Below, one piece after another: positions 16,434 to 26,244 of a stretch of DNA of 64,000 bases (the first letter of the stretch is position 1; every line of letters starts with the position of its first letter). The stretch covers positions 1,178,001 to 1,242,000 of the forward strand of contig NZ_JACIFP010000001.1 in NCBI RefSeq assembly GCF_014197435.1. The letters are read 5' to 3'. This DNA comes from Gordonia humi (GTDB taxonomy: Bacteria; Actinomycetota; Actinomycetes; Mycobacteriales; Mycobacteriaceae). The position numbers and the translations under genes are program-made. The notes beneath the pieces were generated by a model. The model was not told the origin of the DNA and did no database searches. It was given only the letters and a program-made list of their open reading frames with translations.

Positions 16434-17828
16434 GTGACGCTGAAACTGTACGACACCGCCTCGCGCGAGATCCGCGAATTCGTTCCGCTCACCCCGGGAA
16501 CGGTCGGCGTGTACCTGTGCGGCGCCACCGTGCAGGGCGTCCCGCACATCGGTCACGTCCGCAGCGGAATCGCCTTCGACGTGTTGCGCCGGTGGCTCGC
16601 GCACCGTGGATACGACGTGCGCTTCATCCGCAACGTCACCGACATCGACGACAAGATCCTGCGCAAGGCGGCCGACGCCGGGCGCCCGTGGTGGGAGTGG
16701 GCAGCCACCCACGAGCGCGAGTTCACCAAGGCGTACGACGCCCTCGGCGTGCTGCCGCCGTCGGCGGAGCCGCGCGCCACTGGTTTCGTCACACAGATGG
16801 TGGAGTACATGCGGCGGCTGATCGACCGCGGGCACGCCTACGTCGCCGACGGCAACGTCTACTTCGATGTGCGGAGCCTGCCCGAGTACGGCAGCCTGTC
16901 CGGGCACAAGCTCGACGACGTCCACCAGGGCGAGAGTGCGGGCACCGGCAAACGGGATCCGCGCGACTTCACTCTGTGGAAGGCCGTCAAACCGGGTGAG
17001 CCGTCGTGGCCGACGCCGTGGGGCGACGGTCGTCCCGGCTGGCATCTGGAGTGCTCGGCGATGGCTACCTCGCTGCTCGGCGGCGAGTTCGACATCCATT
17101 GCGGCGGTATGGATCTGGTGTTTCCGCACCACGAGAACGAGATCGCGCAGTCGCACGGCGCGGGCGACGGGTTCGCCAACTACTGGCTGCACAACGGCTG
17201 GGTCACCATGAGCGGTGAGAAGATGAGCAAGTCGCTCGGCAACGTCGTCTCCATCCCGGCGATGCTCGAGAAGGTCCGTCCCGTCGAACTGCGGTACTAC
17301 CTGGGCAGCGCCCACTACCGGTCGATGCTCGAATACTCCGATGCGGCGCTGCACGAGGCCGCCACCGGGTACCGACGCATCGAGTCGTTCCTGCACCGTG
17401 TGGTCGACCGCGTCGGGTCGGTCGAGGTCGGCGACGTGACGGCCGAGTTCGCGGCCGCCCTCGACGACGACCTCGGTGTTCCGGCCGCACTCGCCGCCGT
17501 GCACAACGCGGTCCGCGAGGGCAACACCGCGCTCGAGGCGGGCGACGGCGACAAGGCGGTGGCGATCGCCGCGAGCGTCCGCGCGATGACCGCGATCCTC
17601 GGCACCGACCCGCTCGACGAGCACTGGGCCGATGCGGGCGCCGACGATGCGGCCACCGCCGCGCTCGACGTGCTCATCCGAGCGGAACTCGACCGTCGCG
17701 CCGCGGCCCGCGCCACCAAGGACTGGGCCGTCGCCGACGAGGTCCGGGACCGGCTCGCCGCGGCGGGCATCGACGTGACCGACACCCCCGACGGCGCCCA
17801 GTGGGCGCTGAAGACCGCACAACACTAA
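16434..17828 (+). CDS. cysS: Cysteinyl-tRNA synthetase
   Basis: 464 residues from a GTG at 16434; the start fits family alignments ([14 protein letters not shown]). The class I signatures HIGH (38-41) and EKMSKS are complete. Zinc ligands Cys29, the Cys in HLECSAM and residues in HHENEIAQS are present. The enzyme charges tRNA-Cys. The start is 11 bases after ispF, and a TAGAAT hexamer lies eight bases before the GTG, so the gene may have both operon transcription and its own promoter. Confidence 0.96.
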   Translation: MTLKLYDTASREIREFVPLTPGTVGVYLCGATVQGVPHIGHVRSGIAFDVLRRWLAHRGYDVRFIRNVTDIDDKILRKAADAGRPWWEWAATHEREFTKAYDALGVLPPSAEPRATGFVTQMVEYMRRLIDRGHAYVADGNVYFDVRSLPEYGSLSGHKLDDVHQGESAGTGKRDPRDFTLWKAVKPGEPSWPTPWGDGRPGWHLECSAMATSLLGGEFDIHCGGMDLVFPHHENEIAQSHGAGDGFANYWLHNGWVTMSGEKMSKSLGNVVSIPAMLEKVRPVELRYYLGSAHYRSMLEYSDAALHEAATGYRRIESFLHRVVDRVGSVEVGDVTAEFAAALDDDLGVPAALAAVHNAVREGNTALEAGDGDKAVAIAASVRAMTAILGTDPLDEHWADAGADDAATAALDVLIRAELDRRAAARATKDWAVADEVRDRLAAAGIDVTDTPDGAQWALKTAQH

Positions 17829-17838
17829 GGACTTCGAC

Positions 17839-18798
17839 ATGGCCGGCAATTCCAACCGCAAGGGCGCTGTCCGGAAGTCGGGCTCCAAGAAGGGGCAGAC
17901 CGTCGGATCCGGCGGTCAGCGTCGTCGAGGGCTCGAAGCCCGCGGCGCGACCCCGAAGGCCGAGGACCGCGTCTACCACGCCAAGCACAAGAAGGCGAAC
18001 GCCGCCGCGAAGTCGGCGACCGGACGCCCGCGCAACACCCGCAAGTCCGACGACGGCGGCCCCGAGTACGTGCTCGGCCGCAACCCCGTCGTCGAGTGCC
18101 TGCGCGCGGACGTCCCGGCGACCGCCCTCTACGTGCAGACGGGCATCGACGCCGACGACCGCGTCCGCGAGGCCGTGCACACCGCGGGCGACCGCGCGAT
18201 CACCGTTCTAGAGGTCGGCAAGCCCGAACTCGATCGGATGTCGCCGAACGGCATGCACCAGGGACTGGCTCTGCAGGTCCCGGAGTACAAGTACGCGCAC
18301 CCCGACGACCTGATGGCCGATGCGCGCGCCTCGGCGCGCCAGCCGCTGCTCGTGGCCCTGGACAACATCACCGATCCGCGCAACCTAGGCGCGGTGATCC
18401 GGTCGGTGGCCGCGTTCGGCGGGCACGGAGTCCTGATCCCGCAGCGTCGCAGTGCCGGAGTGACGGCCGTCGCATGGCGGACCAGCGCGGGCGCCGCCGC
18501 CCGACTGCCCGTCGCGCAGGCGCCGAACCTGAACCGGACGCTGGTCGAGTGGGCCAAGACGGGGGCACAGATCGTCGGTCTCGATGCGGGCGGCGACGTC
18601 ACCCTCGACGATTACGACGGCACCGGTCCGGTCGTGGTGGTCGTCGGCTCCGAAGGCAAGGGACTCTCGCGGCTGGTCCGCGAGAACTGCGACTCGATCC
18701 TCTCGGTTCCGATGGCCGGCGACGTCGAGAGCCTCAACGCCTCCGTCGCCGCCGGTGTGGTGCTCGCCGAATTCGCCCGACAGCGCCGCCTGGCGTAG
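17839..18798 (+). CDS. rlmB: 23S rRNA 2'-O-ribose methyltransferase, SpoU/TrmH family (RlmB-like)
   Basis: 319 residues. A basic, Lys/Arg/Gly-rich extension of about 70 residues precedes the substrate-binding domain ([11 protein letters not shown]). The SPOUT catalytic domain has all three motifs: [27 protein letters not shown] and [18 protein letters not shown]. The family methylates a ribose in 23S rRNA (G2251 in E. coli) using S-adenosylmethionine. Ten bases separate it from cysS, as in mycobacteria, where the pair is also adjacent. The exact target nucleotide is inferred from the family. Confidence 0.9.
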   Translation: MAGNSNRKGAVRKSGSKKGQTVGSGGQRRRGLEARGATPKAEDRVYHAKHKKANAAAKSATGRPRNTRKSDDGGPEYVLGRNPVVECLRADVPATALYVQTGIDADDRVREAVHTAGDRAITVLEVGKPELDRMSPNGMHQGLALQVPEYKYAHPDDLMADARASARQPLLVALDNITDPRNLGAVIRSVAAFGGHGVLIPQRRSAGVTAVAWRTSAGAAARLPVAQAPNLNRTLVEWAKTGAQIVGLDAGGDVTLDDYDGTGPVVVVVGSEGKGLSRLVRENCDSILSVPMAGDVESLNASVAAGVVLAEFARQRRLA

Positions 18799-18850
18799 GA
18801 GCGCAGTCGGCTCCGCCTCTCGAGCGGTGGGAAGGGCGGCGGGGACCGGC

Positions 18851-20575
18851 TCAGTCCCGCGTCAGCAGCGGTTCCAGCCGCCGCGTCTTCTCCTCGGTCC
18901 AGCCGGGCGGCTGCAGGATCTGCGCCCACGCGTAGGGGACGGCGCTGAGGTAGTGGTGCCCGTGGCCGTCGGGGACGTTCACCGCGACCGCCATATCGGC
19001 CGAGAGCTGCAGGAACGAGACGATCGGGATCCACCGGGTGGACGGGAGCACGTCGGCTCCTCTCGGCTCGTCGAGCCAGTCGGGTTCGCGCAGCAACAGG
19101 TCCGGGTTCCACCAGGTGATCGGATCCGACGCGTGCTGCAGATAGACGATCCGGCCGTTCGACCAGGGCGCGTCCGGACGCTTCAGATCGTCCTCGTCGG
19201 CGATGAACCGGACGTACTTGCCGTCGCCGAAGATCGGTTTCACCTCGGGGCTGCCGTCGTCGCGGCCGTCGGTGGTGTCCACCCACAGCTGGTTGTTGAA
19301 CGTCGGACCGGAGAACAGCGCGCCGTCGGTGCGCGCGGCGATCGTCGGTATCGACCCGAACGCCGCCTCGCCGGAGAACGAGCCGAGGCTCTCCCCGAAC
19401 ACGACCAGTCTGGGCCGCTGCGCCTCCGGGATCTCGCGGACCCGCTCGCTGACGGCCTCGAAGATCGCGATGCCCGCCTGCCGCGCCCGCTCCTTGTCGA
19501 CGATGAACGAGAGCCAGCTCGGCAGATACGAGTACTGGATCGACACGGTGGCGACGTCGCCGTTGTACATGTACTCGAGAGAGTCGACCATCGCCTTGTT
19601 GACCCAGCCGCTGCCGGTGGTTCCACCGACAGCGATCAGCTTCCGCTCGAATGCTCCGGTGCGTTCGAGCTCACGAACCGCGAGTTCGGCGGCGTCATGA
19701 ACGTTGTCGGCGGAGTCGAGGCCGGCGTATGCGCGGATCGGTTCCACGGCGGGCGCCCCGTTGAACTCGGAGAGCTGTGCGACGGTCGGTCCCTTCGACA
19801 CGAATACGCGACCCTCTCGACCGAGTGACTCCCACGAGACGAGCGAGTCGGGGCCACCGGACCGCAGCGTGGACGTCGGCGGCTCGCTGTCGGGTTTGGT
19901 CTCGTCGTTCGCCGCGGCGAACGTGCTGTTCAGTGCGCGCATTCCGTAGTCGGCGACCACACCGTTGACCACGAGGATCGTCACCAGGACGACGACGAAG
20001 CCGCCGACCACCGCAGACACACGAGGCGGCGCGACCCTGTTCAGCTGGCGCACCAGCCATTTCAGGCAGGCCGCCCACGCCTGCCCGAGGCTCATCAGGA
20101 CGATCAGGACCACGACGGCGACGACCACCACGAGCGGGTACGCCGTCCAGGCGAGGCGCTCGACGCCCATCAGGTCGCGCAACTCGTTCTGCCAGCGGGC
20201 GAACCAGTACATCATGAACCCGGTGCCGATGAGAGCGATCACCCCGAGCCCGGTCCACCACCAGCGCGACGGCACCGGCCAGGGGTCCTTCCGGGAGACC
20301 ATGTACCGCGCCAGCCAGGTGAAGAACGCTCCGACCGCGTAACCGATGGCCGCGGCGCCGCCGCTCACGGCGCCCTGGAAGAACCAGCCGCGGGGGAGAA
20401 GCGACGGCGTCGCCGACGCCCACAGGAACAGGACGGCGACCACGAGACCGCCGTACGAGTAGGTGCGGACATGCCCGGACCACCACGTCGCCAGGCGCCG
20501 CGCGGTGGATGTGTTCGCGTCAGCGGTCCGGGTGGTCTCGGTCGGCTCCGAGTCGGGACTCGCGGTATCGGTCAC
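18851..20575 (-). CDS. Membrane-embedded alpha/beta hydrolase (Abhydrolase_9 type)
   Basis: 574 residues from a GTG at 20575. The N-terminal half has four or five membrane helices (about 35-215). The C-terminal half is an extracytoplasmic-looking alpha/beta hydrolase of the PF10081/PF15420 type, with the nucleophile motif FGESLGS and a conserved GTTGSGWVN stretch; a His-rich end (DGHGHHYLS) may supply the catalytic His. It probably acts on lipids or acyl groups at the membrane. The GTGA overlap with the DUF2252 gene upstream shows translational coupling. The function of neither is known to me. Confidence 0.85.
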   Translation of the reverse strand: MTDTASPDSEPTETTRTADANTSTARRLATWWSGHVRTYSYGGLVVAVLFLWASATPSLLPRGWFFQGAVSGGAAAIGYAVGAFFTWLARYMVSRKDPWPVPSRWWWTGLGVIALIGTGFMMYWFARWQNELRDLMGVERLAWTAYPLVVVVAVVVLIVLMSLGQAWAACLKWLVRQLNRVAPPRVSAVVGGFVVVLVTILVVNGVVADYGMRALNSTFAAANDETKPDSEPPTSTLRSGGPDSLVSWESLGREGRVFVSKGPTVAQLSEFNGAPAVEPIRAYAGLDSADNVHDAAELAVRELERTGAFERKLIAVGGTTGSGWVNKAMVDSLEYMYNGDVATVSIQYSYLPSWLSFIVDKERARQAGIAIFEAVSERVREIPEAQRPRLVVFGESLGSFSGEAAFGSIPTIAARTDGALFSGPTFNNQLWVDTTDGRDDGSPEVKPIFGDGKYVRFIADEDDLKRPDAPWSNGRIVYLQHASDPITWWNPDLLLREPDWLDEPRGADVLPSTRWIPIVSFLQLSADMAVAVNVPDGHGHHYLSAVPYAWAQILQPPGWTEEKTRRLEPLLTRD

Positions 20576-21960
20576 GGCCAGCCCTCGGTCGCCGCGACGG
20601 TTCCGTCTTCGACGGCCCGCGCGAGTTGTGCATGGTCGGCGTCGTTCTGATCGGCGTAGGCGAAGGCGAACTCCGCCAACGACTCTCCAGCCTTCGCCGA
20701 CTTGCCGAGGTAGTCGTCGATGGCTTCGGCGTCGCCGCTGCGGGCGTGCGCGCGGGCCAGGACGTGCCCGCACGCGGTGGCGAACTGCGACAGGCGCGGA
20801 GCGATCATCTCGCCCTTGGGGATCACCTTTCCGTCGCGGAACTGGCGGACGTAGAAGTCCAGGCGCTGTCCGGTCTCGTCGTCGGCGGCGATCGACGTCC
20901 ATCCGACGAACATGTCCGTGGCACTCTGAATCATGCGCTGTCCGTGGATGACTCGCGAACCGTGGTTGTCGTACGGGCTGGGGCCGAGGAACTGCTCGTA
21001 CACCGACGGTCCGGCCTGCTTCATCTGCAGGAAGATCGGATCGCCGGTGCGCCGCTCCTCGCTCAGGGTGAGGAACACGCGCATGCCGACGCTGCCGACG
21101 CCGACCACCTGCTGTACCGCGTCCACCAGGTCGAAACGCGACCACAACGACGAGATGTGGTCGGGGATCGACTCCTGGTACTGGCTGATGATCGACTCGA
21201 GCTCGTCGTAGTGGTCGGCGAGCGCGTGGGTTCGGTACGGAGGGTCCTCCACGATTCGGCGACTGCCGTCGACGACGTCGGTGAGCTTCTTGAACACACC
21301 CCGGTTGGAACGCTTGGCGGCCTGCTTCTCGATGATGGCGTCGAGGCGGTGGTCGTCGTCCGCGGTGGTGTAGTCCACGAGTTGCTCGGTGCTCACCGCG
21401 TCGTACCAGATGTCGAGTTCGGGCCATGCCGCGTACTTCGCCATCCACTGCCGGTATCCGGCGTATCCGGCCGCGACCGCGGCCGCCGCGCTGTCGGCGA
21501 CGCCGTTGTTCCGAGCGAGGATCACCAGGCTCGCGAGGAAGCGTTTGACGTCCCACTCGAACGGGCCCTGCAGGGTCTCGTCGAAGTCGCGCAGATCGAA
21601 CGCGAGATTGCGTTCGGGAGTGTTCCACAGCCCGAAGTTCAGGACGTGAGCGTCGCCGCAGAGCTGCACCGTGATCCCGGTGTGGGGCGCGGACGCCAGG
21701 TCGGCGGCCATGACCGCGGCGGCGCCGCGGTAGTACGTCCACGGTGTCGCCGCCATCCGGCCGTGACGCAGGGGCAGCAGTGCCTGGTCGCGAATCGCGT
21801 TCTGCGCCAGGATCGTCGCCAGGGCGTCGTGTCCACGACCGGCGGGGTCCCACCGTCCGAGCGCCCGCCGACCGACCACCTTGCGCTGCGCCGCACCGTC
21901 GATCGAGACGACCTTTCCCGGCCGTGCCGGGAACGCAGGCTCACCCTGCCATAGATTCAT
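20572..21960 (-). CDS. DUF2252 protein (kinase-like fold)
   Basis: 462 residues from the ATG at 21960. It shows the DUF2252 hallmarks: an early RHGRMAATPWTYYRGAA stretch, the GDAHVLNFG motif and the DLRDFDET motif, with FVRQFRDGKVIPKGEM further on. The family is distantly related to aminoglycoside phosphotransferase/choline kinase folds (GDAH resembling the HGD-type catalytic loop), so a phosphotransfer role is possible but unproven. It overlaps the membrane hydrolase gene by four bases and diverges from a membrane protein gene with 58 bases between the starts. Confidence 0.85.
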   Translation of the reverse strand: MNLWQGEPAFPARPGKVVSIDGAAQRKVVGRRALGRWDPAGRGHDALATILAQNAIRDQALLPLRHGRMAATPWTYYRGAAAVMAADLASAPHTGITVQLCGDAHVLNFGLWNTPERNLAFDLRDFDETLQGPFEWDVKRFLASLVILARNNGVADSAAAAVAAGYAGYRQWMAKYAAWPELDIWYDAVSTEQLVDYTTADDDHRLDAIIEKQAAKRSNRGVFKKLTDVVDGSRRIVEDPPYRTHALADHYDELESIISQYQESIPDHISSLWSRFDLVDAVQQVVGVGSVGMRVFLTLSEERRTGDPIFLQMKQAGPSVYEQFLGPSPYDNHGSRVIHGQRMIQSATDMFVGWTSIAADDETGQRLDFYVRQFRDGKVIPKGEMIAPRLSQFATACGHVLARAHARSGDAEAIDDYLGKSAKAGESLAEFAFAYADQNDADHAQLARAVEDGTVAATEGWP

Positions 21961-22018
21961 GGGAACATCATTCCCTGTCGCGGTCCCGATCGCGAGACCC
22001 GACTGGAGGATATGGCGA

Positions 22019-23092
22019 ATGAACCGATCCCGGCAGCACGGTCCCGTCGACGAACTGCGGGCGCTCGCCTCGCTGATACGTCGCTTCGACGCCGAGGAAC
22101 GAGCGGCCTCGGCGCCGACCGCCCTGGTGGACGAGGCTCGTCGCGTGGCGGCCCTGCCGCGGACCGGCGACGACACGGCGTTCGGCGCCGCGCGGTGTGC
22201 GCGGATCGCGACCGCGCGTGCGATAGTGCTGGCCGCGGGAGAGGAGACGGACGGCGCCGACCCCGCGTCCGAGACCGTGGGCGCCGGTCACGAGTGGCGG
22301 GTCCTGATCGGACTGGTCCTGGCGGGTCTGCGTTCGGCTCCGCGTCGGATCGGCGGGGAGATCAGGCATGTGCTGATCGACCGCCCCCACTCGATCCTCC
22401 TCCGTCTGGTGATCACGCTCGGCATCAGCCTCGCGTTCGTCGCGTTCTACGAGTTCAGCGGCTGGTCGAATTACACGGCGGCGCAACTGATGCTCTATCT
22501 GTACTCGGGGCTGGTCGGCAGTGTGGTGTGCACCAACGCGTTGTGCTTCGAAGCGGATCGGACGCGGGCGCTGATGGTCGACGGCGAGCCGGCCTGGCGG
22601 ATCCTGATCACCAAGAACATCGCGATGGCGTCGATGATGCTGGTGACCGGGATTCCGGCGATCGCGATCCTGGTCGCCGGGCCCAGCCAGTTCAGCGTCG
22701 TCGCCGTCGTCGATCAGTTCCTGGTGATGATCTTCGTCTGGCTGGGCATCGCGAACGTGCTCTCGGTGGCGTCGCCGCTGCGGCACGAACCGCTGTCGGC
22801 TCGACTCCACGACGGCACCTGGCTGCCGTACGTCGTGTCCTTCGCCGTCTCGTACGGTGTCGGACTGACCGTCAACTTGATGATCTTCTGGCAGCTGTGG
22901 GCGCGCAACGCGGCCAGCGACAAGGTCGCCGGGGGCGCGCTCACCGCGTTCGTCCTGGTGCTCGTCTCGTCGATCCTGCTGTGGCTTCTGCTCACGGTGC
23001 TCGCGGCGACGGCGGCGGAGAACAGGGAACTCCGCCGCGCCTTGGATCGCGAGATGATCGCCTACCGACCGGACCGCCCGCCCCGCTCGTAG
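22019..23092 (+). CDS. Multi-spanning membrane protein of unknown function
   Basis: 357 residues from the ATG at 22019, nine bases after a GGAGG ribosome site. The first 140 residues are mostly soluble and Ala/Arg-rich; about six membrane helices follow (about 140-345). The membrane part has the rhythm of an ABC-2 type permease (a LVGSVVCTNALCFEADRTRALMV-like loop between helices 2 and 3), but no ATPase gene is near. It diverges from the DUF2252-hydrolase pair, so the three may share a control region. I do not recognise a specific family. Confidence 0.75.
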   Translation: MNRSRQHGPVDELRALASLIRRFDAEERAASAPTALVDEARRVAALPRTGDDTAFGAARCARIATARAIVLAAGEETDGADPASETVGAGHEWRVLIGLVLAGLRSAPRRIGGEIRHVLIDRPHSILLRLVITLGISLAFVAFYEFSGWSNYTAAQLMLYLYSGLVGSVVCTNALCFEADRTRALMVDGEPAWRILITKNIAMASMMLVTGIPAIAILVAGPSQFSVVAVVDQFLVMIFVWLGIANVLSVASPLRHEPLSARLHDGTWLPYVVSFAVSYGVGLTVNLMIFWQLWARNAASDKVAGGALTAFVLVLVSSILLWLLLTVLAATAAENRELRRALDREMIAYRPDRPPRS

Positions 23093-23172
23093 ACGGGGAC
23101 CGAAAGCGTCGGTCGGGCGTCGGTCGGGTGAAGTCCGCGTCACAGATTTCAAAGAATTCAGCAGTTGTTCAT

Positions 23173-23178
23173 TAATCT
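23173..23178 (+). promoter_or_regulatory. -10 hexamer TAATCT of a leaderless promoter
   Basis: TAATCT lies seven bases before the GTG at 23186 in a locally AT-rich stretch, favouring a leaderless transcript. Confidence 0.5.
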
Positions 23179-23185
23179 TTAGCCT

Positions 23186-24541
23186 GTGTTACACCGACCC
23201 CCACTGAGCCTGTTCGACCGTGTGCGCATCGCGACGTCGCGACGTGTGGAACTCGGCGTGCGCGGATGGACCGCGGCGGTCGCGCTCCTGGTGGCGTTCA
23301 CCCTGGTCATAGAGGTCGTCTCGCGTGCGTATCGGATCAAGGGGCCGGTCACCCTGCTCGCGCACGACTTCGTCGGGCGGCCGGGCATCGGTGAGATCAA
23401 GATCGCCGGTCTGGTTCTCGCGCTGGTGTGCCTGCCCGCCCGGCTCCGCTGGTGGGTCCTCGGCGGCGTCGGAGTCCTCGAGGGCGTCTGGAATCTGCAG
23501 CGCGTGGTCGTCGGCAACCCGGGAACGGTCGGCAACGGCATCCTGTTCGGTCTGGTCGCCACCGGACTGTACGCGCTCTGGCGGTTGAAAGGAGACGAGC
23601 GGGCTGCGACGCTCAAGGCCGTCGGCCTCGGCTTGATGATGCCGATCATGGGACGGGTGGGCGACGCCTGGCTCGTGCTGTCGAGCAAGGCGAACCCGAA
23701 TGTCCTCGACGAGTACGTGGAGGTGGCCGACCGCGCGCTCGGCTCGCCGTCGTGGGTGATCGGCCGGGTGGTGACCGACAGCGCCGTGCTCACCGACGTG
23801 CTGCGCACCGTATACGTCTACCTGCCGGTCGGCGCCGCGATCATCGCCTACTTCCAACTCCGCAACGTCGCGCGTGACGGCTTTCCCCGCCACCACATCG
23901 TTCGGACGTTCCTGCTGATCGGCATGGTGGGGCCGGTCGTGTACTTCATCTTCCCGGTGGTCGGACCGGCCTTCGCCTTCGGGCACGAGCAGGCGGGCGC
24001 CGGATGGACGGACGTGTGGCCGTGGGTCACCCCGGACATCACGCGTCCGGTCGCGGAGTTCTTCGACCAGAGCGTCGCCCGCAACTGCATGCCGAGCCTG
24101 CACACCGCGTGGGCGACGTGCATACTGCTGCACGGTCTGCGCGGTTCGACGGCGTCGAAGACGTTCGGCTCGCTGTGGTTCGCCGCCACGATCGGCGCGA
24201 CCCTCGGCTTCGGCTTCCACTACGCGATCGACGTCCTCGCCGGATTCGTCTTCACCCTCGCCGTCGAGGCGGCGTTGACCCGACCGGAGACGGGATGGAC
24301 GAGAGTCCGGATGACGGTGGTCGCCTCGGGCGCCCTGGTCTTCACCGGACTGCTGCTGATCACACGGTTCGCGGCGGTGCCGTTGGCGATGAACGGTGCC
24401 GGCGGCGCGATCCTCCTGCTGGTGCCGGTGGTGCTGATGATCGCGGGCTTCGTCGCCGTAGAGAAGCCCGAGCTGTTGTCGGTCGGGGAGCCCGGCGGAC
24501 CGTCGGTGCCGCCGATGCTGGGGGAACGTTCGCGAGTCTGA
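23186..24541 (+). CDS. PAP2-superfamily membrane phosphatase/phosphotransferase
   Basis: 451 residues from a GTG at 23186 with about 11 hydrophobic helices. The PAP2 signature lies in the second half: NCMPSLHTAW (SxxH motif) and HYAIDVLAG (HxxxD motif), a form close to the inositol-phosphorylceramide-synthase-like PAP2 group. The first half has five or six extra helices. A transfer of a phosphorylated head group, such as phosphoinositol, or phosphate removal from a lipid is plausible, at the outer side of the membrane. Actinobacteria use related enzymes for envelope lipids. Substrate unknown. Confidence 0.82.
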   Translation: MLHRPPLSLFDRVRIATSRRVELGVRGWTAAVALLVAFTLVIEVVSRAYRIKGPVTLLAHDFVGRPGIGEIKIAGLVLALVCLPARLRWWVLGGVGVLEGVWNLQRVVVGNPGTVGNGILFGLVATGLYALWRLKGDERAATLKAVGLGLMMPIMGRVGDAWLVLSSKANPNVLDEYVEVADRALGSPSWVIGRVVTDSAVLTDVLRTVYVYLPVGAAIIAYFQLRNVARDGFPRHHIVRTFLLIGMVGPVVYFIFPVVGPAFAFGHEQAGAGWTDVWPWVTPDITRPVAEFFDQSVARNCMPSLHTAWATCILLHGLRGSTASKTFGSLWFAATIGATLGFGFHYAIDVLAGFVFTLAVEAALTRPETGWTRVRMTVVASGALVFTGLLLITRFAAVPLAMNGAGGAILLLVPVVLMIAGFVAVEKPELLSVGEPGGPSVPPMLGERSRV

Positions 24542-24549
24542 TCGGTGTC

Positions 24550-25455
24550 TCAGCGGCCGCGCCTGCTCCTGGCCTGCAGCAGACTGTCCGCGGTCAGCAG
24601 GATCAGCGCGATCCAGACGATGCCGAAGCCGATCCAGCGTGCGGACGGCAGGTGCTCACCGAGGACGAGGACCGCGCACAGGAGCTGGACGATCGGGGTG
24701 ATGAACTGGATCAGCCCGACGGTGACCAGCGGAATACGTCGTGCGGCCGCCGCGAACAGCAGTAGTGGGATCGCGGTCGCCACACCCGACAGGCTCAGCA
24801 GCACGGCGTGCCACGCACCGTGATCGTCGTAGTCCAGGCCGGCCGACGACGTGGCTCCGACCACGGCGAACATGATCAACGCGGGCGGGGTGAGGATCGC
24901 GGTCTCGAGGGTGAGGCTGTGCAGCGCGGGCAGCCGGGCGCCGACCTTGTTCTTCGCGAGTCCGTACCCGGCGAACGAACACGCCAGCGCCAGGGCGGTG
25001 AACGGAATCCGGCCGCCGGCGATCGCCAGGTAGAGCCCGGCGATCACGCCGACCGCCACCGCCGTCCACTGCAGTGGACGCAGGCGCTCACCGAGGACGA
25101 CGACGCCCAGAGCGACGGTGACGAGCGGATTGAGGAAGTACCCGAGCGCGGCGTCGCTGGTGTGCCCGGATGTCACCGCGGCGACGTAGACGACCCAGTT
25201 GATCGCGATCAGGAAGGCGGCGACGGTGACACCGGCCAGCAGCTTGCGCTGGCCGCGGAGTTCGGCGATCCAGCGCCAGTCGCGCATGACGAGCAGGACC
25301 ACGGCGCACAGCAGGAGTGTCCAGACGATGCGGTGCGCCAGGATCTCCCACGGTCCGGTCGGACGCAGGGCGTCGAAGAACAAGGGGAACAGACCCCACG
25401 TGCCGTAGGCGGCCAGGCCGAACAGGACTCCGCGCGAGGATTCGGACGAGGTCAT
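24550..25455 (-). CDS. rarD: RarD-type EamA family transporter
   Basis: 301 residues with ten predicted membrane helices in two EamA repeats. The N-terminus (GLAAYGTWGLFPLFF) and the NWVVYVAAVTSGHTSDAALGYFLNPLV stretch typify RarD. Members of the drug/metabolite transporter superfamily usually export metabolites. The ATG overlaps the stop of the upstream 5-oxoprolinase subunit A gene (ATGA), so the two are translationally coupled. Substrate unknown. Confidence 0.88.
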   Translation of the reverse strand: MTSSESSRGVLFGLAAYGTWGLFPLFFDALRPTGPWEILAHRIVWTLLLCAVVLLVMRDWRWIAELRGQRKLLAGVTVAAFLIAINWVVYVAAVTSGHTSDAALGYFLNPLVTVALGVVVLGERLRPLQWTAVAVGVIAGLYLAIAGGRIPFTALALACSFAGYGLAKNKVGARLPALHSLTLETAILTPPALIMFAVVGATSSAGLDYDDHGAWHAVLLSLSGVATAIPLLLFAAAARRIPLVTVGLIQFITPIVQLLCAVLVLGEHLPSARWIGFGIVWIALILLTADSLLQARSRRGR

Positions 25456-26195
25456 CGGGCGCGTACGTCGATTCCGGCCGAGGCCAGGGCGCGGCGCACC
25501 GTCCGAGCGTGCGCGAGCGCGCCGGGGGTGTCCCCGTGCAGGCACACCGACACCGCGTCGGAGCGTACGACGCTGCCGTCGACGGCGGTGATCTCGCCGG
25601 TCGACGCCAGGGTCACCACGCGCGCGGCGATCTCGTCGGAGTCGTGCAGCAGGGCGCCGGGCTCCGACCGGGGCACGAGCGTCCCCGCGGGCGTGTACCC
25701 GCGGTCGGCGAAGGCCTCGGCGATCACCGAGACACCGGCGTCGTCGGCCAGCCGCCGGGCCGCCGATCCGGGCAGGCACATCAGCGGCAGTCCGACAGAC
25801 CGTGCCGCGTCGACCACCGCCCGGGCCTGGACCTCGTGGTGCACGATCGTGTTGTACAGCGCTCCGTGCGGCTTCACGTATTCGACGGTGCCGCCGACGG
25901 ATTCGGCCAGCGCGCGCAGGGCGCCGACCTGATACACGACGTCGGCGATCACCTCGTCGCGCGTGGCGTCCATGAACCGTCGACCGAACCCGGAGCGGTC
26001 CGGGTAGGACACCTGTGCGCCGATCCGCACACCCGCGTCGACGGCCTCCGCGCACACCTGCCGCAACATGCTCGGATCGCCCGCGTGGAAGCCGCACGCG
26101 ATGTTCGCGCTGCTGATCAGCGGCATCAGCGCCGCGTCGTCGCCGACCCCCTCCCCGAGATCGGCATTCAGATCGAGGACGGGGTTCGAGCACAT
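25452..26195 (-). CDS. pxpA: 5-oxoprolinase subunit A (LamB/YcsF family)
   Basis: 247 residues with the family signatures LDLNADLGEGVGDDAALMPLISSANIACGFHAGD at the N-terminus, KPHGALYN, and ERG-like DRGYTPAG. PxpA works with PxpB and PxpC to cleave 5-oxoproline (pyroglutamate) to glutamate using ATP. pxpB and pxpC are not in this window, so partners must lie elsewhere or the protein has another role. Coupling to rarD is conserved-looking but unexplained. The gene diverges from the carboxylesterase with 49 bases between the starts. Confidence 0.9.
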   Translation of the reverse strand: MCSNPVLDLNADLGEGVGDDAALMPLISSANIACGFHAGDPSMLRQVCAEAVDAGVRIGAQVSYPDRSGFGRRFMDATRDEVIADVVYQVGALRALAESVGGTVEYVKPHGALYNTIVHHEVQARAVVDAARSVGLPLMCLPGSAARRLADDAGVSVIAEAFADRGYTPAGTLVPRSEPGALLHDSDEIAARVVTLASTGEITAVDGSVVRSDAVSVCLHGDTPGALAHARTVRRALASAGIDVRAR

Positions 26196-26232
26196 CCCTC
26201 AAGCGTAGTCCCGCCCGATTCGCGAGCGCTTG

Positions 26233-26238
26233 TAGTGT
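26233..26238 (+). promoter_or_regulatory. -10 hexamer TAGTGT of a leaderless promoter
   Basis: TAGTGT lies six bases before the ATG at 26245 of the carboxylesterase gene; no ribosome site is seen. Confidence 0.5.
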
Positions 26239-26244
26239 GGGCCC

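Noticed and set aside
18851..21853. One 1000-residue reading frame on the minus strand
   Set aside because: Its first 426 residues are an antisense-like frame over the DUF2252 gene; only the part from the GTG at 20575 has domain content.
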